Assembly: GCA_012839565.1 (NCBI GenBank)
Contig: DUMZ01000010.1
Span: forward strand, 1 to 64,000
Length of the DNA: 64,000 nt
Reading direction: 5' to 3'
From: Anaerolineaceae bacterium
GTDB lineage: Bacteria > Chloroflexota > Anaerolineae > Anaerolineales > Anaerolineaceae
The notes below the pieces were generated by a model. The model was not told the origin of the DNA, did no database searches, and saw only the letters and a program-made list of their open reading frames with translations. Position 1 is the first letter of the stretch, and every line of letters begins with the position of its first letter. The translations under genes were made by a program, and so were the position numbers. Of the stretch, positions 25,959 through 35,361 are shown in pieces.

Positions 25959-26030
25959 TTTACAAATAATAATGATAAAGGCTCTGTGAGCCCATAGCCT
26001 GAAAAGAATCGCATAATTCCCTGTAAAATA

Positions 26031-26058
26031 AAAAGCTGTCCCAAAGGACAGCTTTTTT
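26031..26058. terminator. Strong bidirectional terminator
   Basis: AAAAGCTGTCC and GGACAGCTTTT form 11 pairs around a four-base loop, followed by T residues on the plus strand; the minus strand also ends in a T-run. It serves the tat operon and the convergent tRNA gene, whose encoded CCA abuts it. Confidence 0.9.
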
Positions 26059-26135
26059 TGGCGGGAGCGACGGGATTTGAACCCGCGATCTCGGCCTTGA
26101 CAGGGCCGCATGTTAAACCGCTACACCACGCCCCC
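26059..26135 (-). tRNA. tRNA-Asp (anticodon GTC)
   Basis: Full cloverleaf on the minus strand: acceptor GGGGGCG / CGCTCCC (one G-T), D-arm with GTGT stem, anticodon stem CGGCC/GGCCG with loop CTGTCAA (anticodon GTC), T-arm GCGGG-TTCAAAT-CCCGT, discriminator G and an encoded CCA. The encoded CCA is unlike the other two tRNA genes here. Confidence 0.95.
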
Positions 26136-26572
26136 GAGTAGCAAAGAGTATAACACAGCAATTTTATAAGTCAAGCTTTTTTTCACTGTCCAAACATCTC
26201 ATGTAATCCTACAGAAAAAAATCAGATTGACTCAAGATAGTGTAATTAAACTAAATTTGCGATACAAAGAAATAAGGAGGCCTAAGTCTAATACGCTAAA
26301 ACGGTTAATTCTTTTGGGAAATATTAGTACTTTTACTGGTTATATTGCTCCAACAAAAAAATATGTGGGTTCGAATTTTGTTTGGAAGGCTTTTAGATTG
26401 TTGTTGTTATGCCGTAAATTTTGGTCCTAAATTCGCGTTTACAACCATGTTGAGGATAAAAAATATGAAATTAAAAAGCACTGTCATTACGCTTGTTGAC
26501 AGTGCTTTTTAATTTTTGTTTATAAAAACAAGTGCTAAATGTTAGCTTAAGTGGCTTGAAAAAAGGTTTTCC
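26136..26572. other. Intergenic region, no supported gene
   Basis: 437 bases of AT-rich sequence. A 67-codon open frame on the plus strand starting at a TTG has no promoter, ribosome site or recognisable content, and I do not accept it. The only structure is the strong hairpin at 26473-26510. Confidence 0.6.
26473..26510. terminator. Strong bidirectional terminator
   Basis: AAAAAGCACTGTCA pairs perfectly with TGACAGTGCTTTTT (14 pairs) around a 10-base loop, followed by AATTTTTG. It lies 60 bases beyond the stop of the minus-strand YtxH gene, whose transcript it probably ends. Confidence 0.85.
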
Positions 26573-26902
26573 TTAATTTTCTTCAACAGCCTTTTCAGCC
26601 GGGTGAACGATTTCATCAACTTTAGTCTTTACTTGTTGACCAAATTCAGCAGCTTTTTCTTTGGTGGTTTCGGCAAATTGTTCGTATTTGGCAACCGCGT
26701 CTTTGTAAGCGATTTCAGCTTTACGCTTGGTTTCTTCGTAGCTTTCCGCGCCTTTTTCTTTAAGTTCAATCGCGCGGTCTTTGATGAGTTGGCGGGTTTC
26801 TTCGCCAGTTTGGGGTGCTAACAGCAGGGATGTAACAGCACCAGCTAATGCGCCGATGGTGAAACCCAGGATGAAAGTTCCAAATTCATTTCTTTCAGAC
26901 AT
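26573..26902 (-). CDS. YtxH-domain protein
   Basis: Small (109 aa) general-stress/envelope protein of the YtxH family. A membrane segment at residues 8-28 (TFILGFTIGALAGAVTSLLLAPQ) ends in the family-typical LLLAPxTGEETR. The rest is a charged amphipathic helix (KAEIAYKDAVAKYEQFAETT), like LEA/apolipoprotein-type helices. No enzymatic function is expected. AGGAG precedes the ATG. The next gene upstream (16 bases away) is another small membrane protein with a DUF948-like tail, a common pairing with YtxH proteins. Confidence 0.85.
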   Translation of the reverse strand: MSERNEFGTFILGFTIGALAGAVTSLLLAPQTGEETRQLIKDRAIELKEKGAESYEETKRKAEIAYKDAVAKYEQFAETTKEKAAEFGQQVKTKVDEIVHPAEKAVEEN

Positions 26903-26918
26903 TTTTATCTCCTAACTT

Positions 26919-27395
26919 TTAATTTTTAAATATTTTGAATAATTGACCGACCCGTTTGAGGCTAGCCAAGGATTCGTTGAGTTTGATAACCGGTTCGCTG
27001 AGATTATTGCTCAGGAAACGGACTGTGCCTTTGAGTGTATTGATGGTATCTGTGCCACTGTCAAGGATGGGTTTGATGTCATTTTTGAGAATGTTGATAA
27101 GGTTTGATATCTGAAGGATAATAATAACCAAAGCAACACCAATGACAACTAACATGAGCGCCATGAGAATGACAAAGATATCGCGCACGGTGCCAACGGT
27201 TTGAGGGTTCTGTTTGGCAAGAATGATGGAACCTGCGATGATGATGACGAAAATTATTGCAACAACAGCCAGCGCGATACCCACGCCTTTGTTATCTTTT
27301 TCGTCTGTTTGTGTTACATCAGCGTTTGAGCCGTCGTCAATAACGGCTGCTTCAGAAGTCTCAATTTCTTCGTATTTAGTTTCTTTTTCGTCCAT
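26919..27395 (-). CDS. Two-helix membrane protein (DUF948-like)
   Basis: 158 aa: acidic cytosolic N-terminus (residues 1-37), two membrane helices (about 38-60 and 72-95), then a soluble amphipathic helix rich in Asn/Leu (ISNLINILKNDIKPILDS and NTLKGTVRFLSNNLSEPV) resembling DUF948 proteins encoded beside YtxH. The function is unknown; an envelope-stress role is inferred from the family association. TATAAT lies 17 bases before the ATG. Confidence 0.7.
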   Translation of the reverse strand: MDEKETKYEEIETSEAAVIDDGSNADVTQTDEKDNKGVGIALAVVAIIFVIIIAGSIILAKQNPQTVGTVRDIFVILMALMLVVIGVALVIIILQISNLINILKNDIKPILDSGTDTINTLKGTVRFLSNNLSEPVIKLNESLASLKRVGQLFKIFKN

Positions 27396-27555
27396 AATAT
27401 TAATCCAAAAAAATTATAACACTGATAATGAAAAAAACGCCAAAATTCGTATACAAAAAGTTTAAAAAAGTACGTATTAATAGTTTTCTTAGATAAGGAA
27501 CATTGAATTGTAATGAAAGGGGACTAAGGCAAAAAAATCAGTTTCATGTAAAAAA

Positions 27556-28332
27556 CTAAAGTTCTTCAATTTGCACTTCATTCTCAATGACATGGTAGAG
27601 TTTATCATTTGCCTGAAGTGTGATATCAGAAAAGAGTCCTTCCTGTTCGGTAGAAATCATTTCTTGTTTGACAAGTTCTAGTATCGCCAAAAAGAGCACA
27701 ATGGAATCCAAACGACTGGCCTGTTCGCCCAGCAAATTTGAAAAACGGATTTGAGAATCCTGGCGTAATATTTGAATTATTTCCTGCACTTTCTTGCGCA
27801 AGGTAAGACGCGGAATGCTAATTGTGGCGCCATCTTGTATGCTTTGTTCCTGGATAGCGATTTGTTCGAGAGCTTTGATAAGGTCAGCAATTTCAATGTT
27901 TGAAAGGTCAAGCTGAACATTTACCGGATAAGACTGAGCGAGATGAAGATAGCATCGCTGACCTTGGTCAAAGCGTTCGGAAAGCCATTGGCTGGCCTTC
28001 TTGATTTCGCGATAAACGATGAGTTGGCGGGCAAGCGTTTCTCCAACATCTTCCTCATCTTCCATGCGTATGGGTGGACGGGGAAGCATGGCCTCGGACT
28101 TAATTTGAACAAGTTTACTGGCAATAACAAGGAACTCCGAGCTAAAATCAGGATCAACGTCCTTGTGGAGCGTAACGTAAGCCAGGAATTGGTCGGTGAC
28201 TTTGGCCAGAGCAAGTTTGGTGATATCCAGTTCAGCTTTTTGGATTAAGTCTAAAAGCAAATCGAGTGGACCGGAATAGAGTTCTGTTTCTATTTCGTAA
28301 TTATCAGAGGCGCGGTGCCATAATTTACCCAT
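27556..28332 (-). CDS. scpA: Segregation and condensation protein A
   Basis: Kleisin subunit that bridges the heads of SMC dimers. Start region NYEIETELYSGPLDLLLDLIQKAELDI and VTDQFLAYV are the ScpA N-terminal signature, followed by FLVIASKLVQIKSEAMLP; the C-terminal winged helix includes RFSNLLGEQASRLDSIVLFLAILELVKQ. The frame is open to 28404, but ATG 28332 is preferred: MGKLWHRASDNYEIE begins just before the conserved domain and TATAAT ends seven bases upstream. smc lies 2 kb away on the other strand; scpB was not seen in the window. Confidence 0.9.
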   Translation of the reverse strand: MGKLWHRASDNYEIETELYSGPLDLLLDLIQKAELDITKLALAKVTDQFLAYVTLHKDVDPDFSSEFLVIASKLVQIKSEAMLPRPPIRMEDEEDVGETLARQLIVYREIKKASQWLSERFDQGQRCYLHLAQSYPVNVQLDLSNIEIADLIKALEQIAIQEQSIQDGATISIPRLTLRKKVQEIIQILRQDSQIRFSNLLGEQASRLDSIVLFLAILELVKQEMISTEQEGLFSDITLQANDKLYHVIENEVQIEEL

Positions 28333-28345
28333 GGACCTTATTATA
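28333..28345 (-). promoter_or_regulatory. -10 box before scpA, near-leaderless
   Basis: TATAAT (28345-28340, minus strand) ends seven bases before the ATG at 28332. AAGG in the gap is too close to act as a normal Shine-Dalgarno. Confidence 0.5.
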
Positions 28346-28378
28346 GCTTGAAATGGTAAATTGACACCAGTATCTTGA

Positions 28379-28392
28379 TATAATTTCTGGAG
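28379..28392 (+). promoter_or_regulatory. -10 box and GGAG before threonine synthase
   Basis: TATAAT (28379-28384) ends eight bases before the ATG at 28393, with GGAG touching the start codon. Its divergent partner is the scpA -10 box 34 bases away. Confidence 0.4.
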
Positions 28393-29523
28393 ATGGCTAC
28401 TCAATATTATTGTATGAAATGTGGTTCACCATACCCTGAAAAAGGGCTTCCTTTTCGATGTGATTGTGGAGGGGTGTTTAGTATGTGTGGCCTGCAATAT
28501 AAACAAGAAAACTACCATAAAACTGGTTTACCTGGAATGTGGAAATATCTCTCTGGTTTTGACTTGGAAGAAGAATCCAGACCGTTTTATTTAGGTGAGG
28601 GAGCAACTGCATTGGTCCCAGTAGATGGATATAACCAAAAATTATATTTTAAGTGCGAACATCTTAATCCGAGCGGATCCTTTAAAGACCGACAAAGTGC
28701 GATGTTGATGAGTATTCTGAAAGCCCGAGGCATTAACGAGATATTGGAAGATTCATCTGGCAATGCTGGCGCGTCAGTAGCCCATTACGCTGCTGCAGCA
28801 GGTGTAAAGAACCATATTTTTATTCCTGAAGGAAGTTCTGGGGCTAAACGTAAACAAATAGAATTTAGCGGTGCTGAAATCGTAGAAATAAAAGGAGAAC
28901 GAATCAATTCTGCTTTAGCTGTTGAAAAACAACATATTGACACAGGAATCCCGTATGCCAGTCATGCCTGGTTACCATTTGGGCTAGCTGCGTATGCAAC
29001 AATTGCTTACGAAATCTATGAAACGTTAGGAAAAATGCCAGACGGTGTCTTTGCTCCTATTGGACATGGTTCATTGTTTTTAGGGCTTTTAATGGGTTTT
29101 GAAGCGATTGAAGACGCAATTGGAGAAAAAAGACCAGCGATGATAGGTGTGCAAGCTGAAAATTGTGCGCCGGTGTATTGTGCGTGGAAGGGCATATCAT
29201 TTGATAATGCTTTAGAAACAATTGCGGATGGTACAGCGGTAAGTAAACCTGTAAGAGCTGGTGAAATAATAGCAAAGCTAAAAGACAATTACGACAAGCT
29301 TTTGGCTATAAATGAAGATGAAGTTGCGCGTAGCCAGATTGAGTTGGCTGAAATGGGTTTCTATGTGGAGCCAACTGCTGCTATGGTTTGGGGGGCTTTC
29401 TCAGCTTCTGATTTAAAAATATATAAAGAAATGAAAGATGTCGTTTTCATTTTAAGTGGAAATGGGCTAAAATCTAAGTTCAGTAAAATTGATTTGAAGA
29501 AGCGTTTGCTGTTAAGCCATTGA
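28393..29523 (+). CDS. thrC: Threonine synthase-like PLP enzyme
   Basis: Fold-type II PLP enzyme predicted to convert O-phosphohomoserine to threonine. A zinc-ribbon-like N-terminus (Cys7, Cys10, Cys23, Cys25) precedes the catalytic domain, as in many archaeal-type threonine synthases. The PLP lysine is in NPSGSFKDR (Lys98), with DSSGNAGAS as the asparagine loop, and SGNGLKSKF near the C-terminus. Length 376 aa fits. Related enzymes (cysteate or diaminopropionate-type synthases) share these motifs, so the substrate is not certain. It is followed 34 bases later by rnc. Confidence 0.82.
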   Translation: MATQYYCMKCGSPYPEKGLPFRCDCGGVFSMCGLQYKQENYHKTGLPGMWKYLSGFDLEEESRPFYLGEGATALVPVDGYNQKLYFKCEHLNPSGSFKDRQSAMLMSILKARGINEILEDSSGNAGASVAHYAAAAGVKNHIFIPEGSSGAKRKQIEFSGAEIVEIKGERINSALAVEKQHIDTGIPYASHAWLPFGLAAYATIAYEIYETLGKMPDGVFAPIGHGSLFLGLLMGFEAIEDAIGEKRPAMIGVQAENCAPVYCAWKGISFDNALETIADGTAVSKPVRAGEIIAKLKDNYDKLLAINEDEVARSQIELAEMGFYVEPTAAMVWGAFSASDLKIYKEMKDVVFILSGNGLKSKFSKIDLKKRLLLSH

Positions 29524-29557
29524 CATCAAACGTATCTGCAAATCTAGACGAGGAAAA

Positions 29558-30253
29558 ATGATCGATCCGCTTGCAGAGCAAAAACTCCTGGATAAATTAC
29601 CTGCACAATTTTATAATACGGACTTACTTCATAGGGCAATGTGTCATCGCTCTTATCTAAATGAAAATGAAGATATGAATGAAGATAATGAGCGTTTAGA
29701 GTTTCTTGGGGATGCCGTATTAGGCTTACTTGTTGCAGAGTGGCTATATAAACGCTATCCTGATAAACCAGAAGGGTTTCTGACGAAAGCACGAGCTTTA
29801 CTGGTAAGGACGGAAAATTTAGCGAAATATGCTCGCGGAATTGAAATTGGCCCTGCTTTATTGCTTTCAAAAGGTGAAGAGATGACAGGCGCACGTGAAA
29901 GAGACTCCGTACTATGTGACGCATTTGAGGCTTTAGTTGCGGCTATGTATCTTGACCAAGGCATGGACACGGTGCGTAAATTGGTAGAGCCTTTTTTGGA
30001 CAAAGAAGAAGCAACCATAATGGATCGCTTTGACCTTGAACCCAAAAGCCGTTTGCAAGAGTGGGCACAAGCCAACGGGCATAAATCACCGGTATATGAG
30101 TTACTGGCAGAAAGCGGTCCTGATCATAACCGTGTATTTTCAATACAAGCAATTGTAGATGGACGGCGCATGGGCATTGGAAAAGGAAAAACAAAACAGG
30201 CTGCAGAAAAGAACGCAGCTGAGAATAGTTTGAAAATGTTAGGAATTCATTAA
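29558..30253 (+). CDS. rnc: Ribonuclease III
   Basis: Double-strand-specific endoribonuclease that processes rRNA precursors. The catalytic signature ERLEFLGDAVL is at residues 45-55, the second metal-site element is in DAFEALVAAMYLDQG (about 124-138), and a dsRNA-binding domain occupies about 157-228 (PKSRLQEWAQANGHKSPVYE, GKGKTKQAAEKNAAENSL). Length 231 aa is standard. GAGGAAAA precedes the ATG. Its stop codon shares one base with the smc start (TAATG), the usual rnc-smc coupling. Confidence 0.96.
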   Translation: MIDPLAEQKLLDKLPAQFYNTDLLHRAMCHRSYLNENEDMNEDNERLEFLGDAVLGLLVAEWLYKRYPDKPEGFLTKARALLVRTENLAKYARGIEIGPALLLSKGEEMTGARERDSVLCDAFEALVAAMYLDQGMDTVRKLVEPFLDKEEATIMDRFDLEPKSRLQEWAQANGHKSPVYELLAESGPDHNRVFSIQAIVDGRRMGIGKGKTKQAAEKNAAENSLKMLGIH

Positions 30254-33200
30254 TGATTAAACTAAGCAAACTTAAGATGCAGGGTTATAAAACCTTTGCC
30301 AAAGAAACCGAGATGGCTTTTCCGGCTAGTATTACAGCAATTGTTGGCCCAAATGGCTCAGGAAAGTCAAATGTTGCGGATGCTATTAGATGGGTTTTGG
30401 GCGAACAAAGTTTTTCACTTTTGCGCGCTAAAAGAACGGAAGACATGATTTATTCTGGGTCTGATAGCCGTGCCAGGGCGGGAATGGCTGAAGTATCCAT
30501 CCATTTTGACAATCAAGATAATTGGCTGCCGATTGATTACGCAGAAGTTGTGCTTACCCGACGCGCGTATCGTGATGGCCAAAATGACTATCTCATTAAT
30601 AATCAGCGTGTTCGCTTGAAAGATTTTGGGGAACTATTAGCAAAAACTGGATTAAGTGACAGAACCTATACCATCATTGGACAAGGCTTGGTAGACCTTG
30701 CATTATCCATTAAACCTGATGAAAGACGCAAATTATTTGAAGAAGCCGCGGGAATCGGTCTGTATCGTTCAAGAAAAGAAGAAGCACTTAGACGGTTGGA
30801 AACCACGAATAGAAATCTTGACCGTGCGATGGACATTAGTGATGAGATTAGACCACGATTGCGAAATCTGGAACGGCAAGCCCAGCGTGCCACAGAATAC
30901 AAATTAATAAAAGAAAGTTTGCGGGCTAATCTTTTGGAGTGGTATGGTTATCATTGGACTGTGGCTAAAAATGAAGTCGATACACTTAGTGAACAATTGC
31001 GAGTGGCCAACGCGAACAGAGAAATAAGTCAGAAACAAATTGCAGATGAGAAACTAGCGTTAGATGAGATTAAAGAAGAAATAGATTTTACCCGGAAACA
31101 AATCAGCCAAGTTCACGAACAAATGCGAGCTTATCTGGAATCGCAACAAAAGGCTAATCAAAACATTGCAATACTGGAAAATCGCAAACAAAGCACTATA
31201 TCGACTTTGGCTCAGTTGGATTTGGACTTGGTTGCCTTGGATGAAACCGTAAAAGCAGGGCAAGTAAATTTGGAAAGTGTGTTAGCTGAAACATCACGAC
31301 TAAAACATGATGTTGCAACAATTGAAAGCGAATATAAGGAAGCAAAGAATAAACTTTCAGAAGCGAGAACATATCAAAATAAAATTGCATCAGAACGGAA
31401 TCAGCTTCAAAGCCAATTGATGGATCAGGAGAAAAAAGGTATTCAGTTGAGTTCTCATCAGAGTGAATTGAACGAAAGAGTACTCACTAACCAAGCGGAG
31501 CTAAGCCAAACCGAAAAGATGATTCAAGAATTGAATGGAACATTAGCAACACTTAAAACTGAACAAGAATCACTCCGTGAAATATTAATCAAAAAAGAAT
31601 TGGATGTAAATCAATCAGAAAAACAATATCAATTGATTGAAAAGGAAATGACAAGATTGCAACAAGATTTGCAAGCCAATATTAAGAGGATGCATCAATA
31701 TGAGCTTGAACTAAATAAAGCAAAAAATCAACTTAGCTTACTCAATCAATCGCAAGAAAGTTTAGCTGGATTTTCTGATGGCGCGAAAAGATTGTTACAA
31801 AAAAGCCGGACCAATGAAATTAATACCAAGTTTGTTGATTTGGTTAGCAAGTTAAATGTTGATGAAAAATATGAAAAAGCAATAACTGCTGCTTTGGGTG
31901 ATGCAATTGACGTGTTGGTGTTGGAAAATGAAACTATCAATCCTGAAAACTTACAGAAAATAGTCGAATCGATAAATGAGAGAGTCGCTCTGATAGGAAA
32001 ATCTACTATTGAGACGGTAGAAGTATTTAAAACATTTAACGAAGATGGAATTGTAGGTTGGGCACCAGAAACCATACATAATGGAAGCGAATATAAAGAT
32101 GTAATCTATGCATTGCTTGGCAATTTCTTGATTGTGCAAGATTTGAAAACAGCTTATAACATACATAAAAAATTAGATGGCGTTAATATCGTGACCTTAA
32201 ATGGTGAAGTCATTATGAAAAATGGCTTGGTAATGCTCGGTAAAAATCAAAGCTCAAGTAAAGTTAGCTATCAACGGTTCAAAAAAGCTTACGAAAAAGA
32301 AATTGATGAACTTGAAAAGTCAATTAGTGCATGTAAATCAATAGAAGAAGGATTACTGGAAAACATTAAGGCCAAAGAGAACGATGTCGCAGAATTAGAA
32401 AGAATCAAATCTGAAAAGATAAAAGCCTTACAGGAAGTAAAAGCTTTAATAAATGAGCAGAGTTTGAAAGTATCAAAGTTTGAACAACAGAAAGCCTGGT
32501 TCAATAATCGACGAGAAGATATAAATAAGGCTATTGAGCGCACAAAATTAGCGATAAATGATTTGGAAAAACAAACAATATCAAACAAAGAACTATTAGA
32601 TACACTCAACACAAAAGTGAATGCATTGCGACAAAAGGAAGGCAAAACAAATCTTTTAGAGCTTGAAAAGAAATTTGTTTTTCTCGAAACTGAAAATCAA
32701 ATTCGAAATCAATCTTTGTTGCATAGCCAAAATAATGTGGAAAATTTAAATAAACGATTGAAAGATGACCTGCAACGCTTAGATACGATTAAAAAACGCA
32801 AAATTGATAATGAAAAACTGCTTGAAAGTCTAAATGTAGAAATACAAACTTATCGGGATGAATTAGAAAACCTGAAAAATGAATATGAAACTTTGCAAAA
32901 GGAAGAACTCGAGGAAAGACAAATTAATCTTCAAAAATTGGAAGTACACTACGAAGATTTAACTGAACAAGATTTAGAAAAACAAAAAACAGTTACATTC
33001 AAAGAACGTCAGATTACTCAGCTACAGCTGGAACTTGTTCGCCAGGAAGAAAAATTAGCTACGCTCAAGTCACGGATTGAAGATGATTTTGGTTTAATCG
33101 AAATGGATATGCGCCATGACACACAAGATTTCACGCCATTACCTTTCCCGGATTTAGTTATTGAATCTTTGCCAGAAACAGTTAAACCAAGTGAAGGGTT

Positions 33201-33861
33201 AGAAGAACTGATACGTCAACAGAAAGCGCAAATGAGACGAATTGGTTCTGTGAATATTGATGCTGAATCGGAATATTTGGAAGTGAAAACGCGTTACTCT
33301 GACTTGACCACACAAATTGAAGATTTGAATTTAGCTATAAAAGATATTCACGCAATGGTTAGGGAACTTGATGAGGTGATGAAAGAAGCCTTTTTGGAAA
33401 CTTATGATGCGGTAAATGTGCAATTTTCCAAAATGTTTACACGTTTATTCAATGGTGGTAGCGCACGACTGACTTTGGTTGATGAAGAATTGCCGATTGA
33501 AGGTGGCATTGAAATTGAAGCAAAATTGCCCGGCAAGCGCGAACAAGGTTTGGTTTTGTTATCTGGTGGGGAACGTAGTTTAACCGCTGTTGCTTTAATT
33601 TTTGCACTTCTAAAGGTGTCACCTACACCTGTATGTGTACTTGACGAAGTTGATGCTATGTTGGACGAATCGAATGTGGGACGTTTTATAGACTTATTAC
33701 AAGAGCTCTCCCAGGAAACACAGTTTATTTTGATAACCCATAACAGAAATACCGTTGCTGCTGCTGATGTGATCTATGGCGTAACCATGGGGAAAGATTC
33801 AGCCAGTCAATTAATCAGCTTAAGGCTCGATGAAGTCGATAGCAGTTACATGAATTCATAA
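30253..33861 (+). CDS. smc: Chromosome segregation ATPase SMC
   Basis: Condensin ATPase that organises and segregates the chromosome with ScpA. Walker A GPNGSGKSN is at residues 32-40, a hinge lies around 515-670, two long coiled coils flank it, the ABC signature LSGGERS is near 1103, and Walker B VCVLDEVDAMLDE near 1134. The total of 1202 aa is typical of bacterial SMC. Translation is coupled to rnc through TAATG. ftsY, often the next gene, is instead at 52 kb. A bidirectional terminator follows. Confidence 0.97.
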   Translation: MIKLSKLKMQGYKTFAKETEMAFPASITAIVGPNGSGKSNVADAIRWVLGEQSFSLLRAKRTEDMIYSGSDSRARAGMAEVSIHFDNQDNWLPIDYAEVVLTRRAYRDGQNDYLINNQRVRLKDFGELLAKTGLSDRTYTIIGQGLVDLALSIKPDERRKLFEEAAGIGLYRSRKEEALRRLETTNRNLDRAMDISDEIRPRLRNLERQAQRATEYKLIKESLRANLLEWYGYHWTVAKNEVDTLSEQLRVANANREISQKQIADEKLALDEIKEEIDFTRKQISQVHEQMRAYLESQQKANQNIAILENRKQSTISTLAQLDLDLVALDETVKAGQVNLESVLAETSRLKHDVATIESEYKEAKNKLSEARTYQNKIASERNQLQSQLMDQEKKGIQLSSHQSELNERVLTNQAELSQTEKMIQELNGTLATLKTEQESLREILIKKELDVNQSEKQYQLIEKEMTRLQQDLQANIKRMHQYELELNKAKNQLSLLNQSQESLAGFSDGAKRLLQKSRTNEINTKFVDLVSKLNVDEKYEKAITAALGDAIDVLVLENETINPENLQKIVESINERVALIGKSTIETVEVFKTFNEDGIVGWAPETIHNGSEYKDVIYALLGNFLIVQDLKTAYNIHKKLDGVNIVTLNGEVIMKNGLVMLGKNQSSSKVSYQRFKKAYEKEIDELEKSISACKSIEEGLLENIKAKENDVAELERIKSEKIKALQEVKALINEQSLKVSKFEQQKAWFNNRREDINKAIERTKLAINDLEKQTISNKELLDTLNTKVNALRQKEGKTNLLELEKKFVFLETENQIRNQSLLHSQNNVENLNKRLKDDLQRLDTIKKRKIDNEKLLESLNVEIQTYRDELENLKNEYETLQKEELEERQINLQKLEVHYEDLTEQDLEKQKTVTFKERQITQLQLELVRQEEKLATLKSRIEDDFGLIEMDMRHDTQDFTPLPFPDLVIESLPETVKPSEGLEELIRQQKAQMRRIGSVNIDAESEYLEVKTRYSDLTTQIEDLNLAIKDIHAMVRELDEVMKEAFLETYDAVNVQFSKMFTRLFNGGSARLTLVDEELPIEGGIEIEAKLPGKREQGLVLLSGGERSLTAVALIFALLKVSPTPVCVLDEVDAMLDESNVGRFIDLLQELSQETQFILITHNRNTVAAADVIYGVTMGKDSASQLISLRLDEVDSSYMNS

Positions 33862-33884
33862 AACCAAAAGTAATAAGTGATAAA

Positions 33885-33920
33885 AAAGACTGCCAGATTC
33901 ATTTAGGCAGTCTTTTTTTT
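33885..33920. terminator. Bidirectional terminator between smc and foldase gene
   Basis: AAAGACTGCC and GGCAGTCTTT pair perfectly (10 pairs, 11-base loop) with a long T-run on the plus strand and an A-rich start that gives T residues on the minus strand. Confidence 0.9.
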
Positions 33921-33952
33921 AATATATTATTCTTGCGATATATTAATCACCG

Positions 33953-35347
33953 TTAGGGGTTCATGATTGCATTATAGAAACTCGGTGAAATTGCTGGCTT
34001 CATAGGAACAAATTCAGCCCATTTGTCTTTGATGACAATGTCATCTCGTTGAGCGCGGAGTTCTTTTATCCAATCTTCAAAGAAGGTCGCTTTTAGTGTT
34101 TCATGGGTGCGTTCGTCCACAGGATTTACGCCTTTGCCAAGCAGTTGAATAATGTGCCAGCCATGCGTTGAATTAACGGGTTCGCTGATATCGCCAATGT
34201 TCTCAAGGGCGTAAGATGCTTCTTGAAATTCGGGAACCATTCGGCCTTTGCCAAACCAACCCAAATCACCACCGTTGATTTTCGAACCTTCGTCGGTTGA
34301 GAGTTCCATTGCTAAAGCAGCAAAGTCTTCGCCAGCATTTAAGCGTTCAATAATGGCTTCAGCTTCTTCTAATGAAGCAACCAAAATATGACGTGCCCAA
34401 ACCTGTTCTTCTTCAGCAGGAACATCTGCGGTTACGGCTTCCATTACTTTTGTGCGTAGAAGGGCGTTGTATAGAATGCGTTCAAGTTGCGAACGACTGA
34501 TATCGATCTTATCCATCTGACTTCGGAAGCTTCGATATTCTTTTTCGAAGAGACGTCTTGTATAGGGTGTAGGTGAAGGGGTGATAGTGGGAACAAGGGT
34601 TGCAGTTGCTTCTTCGGTAGGTTCTGTTTGTTCTTCTTCAACAACTTCAGTTTCTTCAACAGGTTCTTCCGTAACTTCAGCGTCTACAGGAGTTTCAGCT
34701 TCATCAGAAGGCACTAAGGCATCTTCATTGTCTTCTTCAACAGGAAGTTCTTCAGTAGGAAGTGCAATCAGGGTTTCCTGCTGACTGGATATGGTAGGTG
34801 TATTGAAGGGTGTTGCTGTATTAGCAGGTGTTGGAGTGCCATTTTCGAAATAACCAAAGTTTTCTTCGATATAGGCGTTAAGTTCTTCTTTGCTAACACT
34901 AATGCCTAGTTTTTCTGCTTCTTCAGCGATGAGAATATCATCAATCATGTCGTTGAGAACTTGATTGCCGATGATATCGCCCTGGTTGAGTTCTACAGCG
35001 TTGCGTTGCGCTACGGCTAAAAACTGATGTGCGTAATCGGGAGCGAAGCTTTGGAATTGTGCATAATTGTTGTAATACTGGCTTGCCTGATTAAGCATAT
35101 TAAATCGCCTGTAGCGAACACTTTTGTCAAAGTCACCAGCTCTGATTTCCGTATCGCCTACAGTGGCGATGACGGTGTTGGGCTTGATAATAAAAGTGTT
35201 AACTAAAGCGAAAAGTACAATCAGTAAAACGACGCCAAGTACAATACTGGTAACTGTTACTGCAATTTTAATTTGTCGATCTTCGCGTTCCTGACGAACA
35301 ACATGCTTCTTTGTTGTCAGAGTTGGGGAGCTAGGTTTCTTGGACAT
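33953..35347 (-). CDS. Membrane-anchored parvulin-type peptidyl-prolyl isomerase
   Basis: Extracytoplasmic foldase of the SurA/PrsA type. Basic cytosolic N-terminus, one membrane helix at about residues 32-55 (VTSIVLGVVLLIVLFALVNTFI), and a SurA-like N-terminal chaperone region (GDFDKSVRYRRF, IIGNQVLNDMIDDILIAEEA). The middle carries an 80-residue Glu/Thr/Pro/Val-rich low-complexity linker (about 175-270). The rotamase domain is at about 318-410 (WARHILVASLEEAEAI, LSTDEGSKINGGDLGWFGKGRMVPEF, THGWHIIQLLG). It lies 14 bases after rpsR and may share its transcript. The linker is longer than usual for the family. Confidence 0.88.
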   Translation of the reverse strand: MSKKPSSPTLTTKKHVVRQEREDRQIKIAVTVTSIVLGVVLLIVLFALVNTFIIKPNTVIATVGDTEIRAGDFDKSVRYRRFNMLNQASQYYNNYAQFQSFAPDYAHQFLAVAQRNAVELNQGDIIGNQVLNDMIDDILIAEEAEKLGISVSKEELNAYIEENFGYFENGTPTPANTATPFNTPTISSQQETLIALPTEELPVEEDNEDALVPSDEAETPVDAEVTEEPVEETEVVEEEQTEPTEEATATLVPTITPSPTPYTRRLFEKEYRSFRSQMDKIDISRSQLERILYNALLRTKVMEAVTADVPAEEEQVWARHILVASLEEAEAIIERLNAGEDFAALAMELSTDEGSKINGGDLGWFGKGRMVPEFQEASYALENIGDISEPVNSTHGWHIIQLLGKGVNPVDERTHETLKATFFEDWIKELRAQRDDIVIKDKWAEFVPMKPAISPSFYNAIMNP

Positions 35348-35361
35348 AATCCATCACCGAT

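Noticed and set aside
26227..26430. 67-codon open frame starting with TTG after tRNA-Asp
   Set aside because: No ribosome site at usable spacing, no promoter and AT-driven composition; treated as noncoding.
28361..28384. TTGACA and TATAAT as a classical promoter for threonine synthase
   Set aside because: The spacer is only 12 bases, too short for a sigma-70-type promoter; only the -10 box is kept.
34560..34780. Serine/valine-rich open frame on the plus strand within the foldase gene
   Set aside because: It is the mirror of the Glu/Thr/Pro low-complexity linker encoded on the minus strand.
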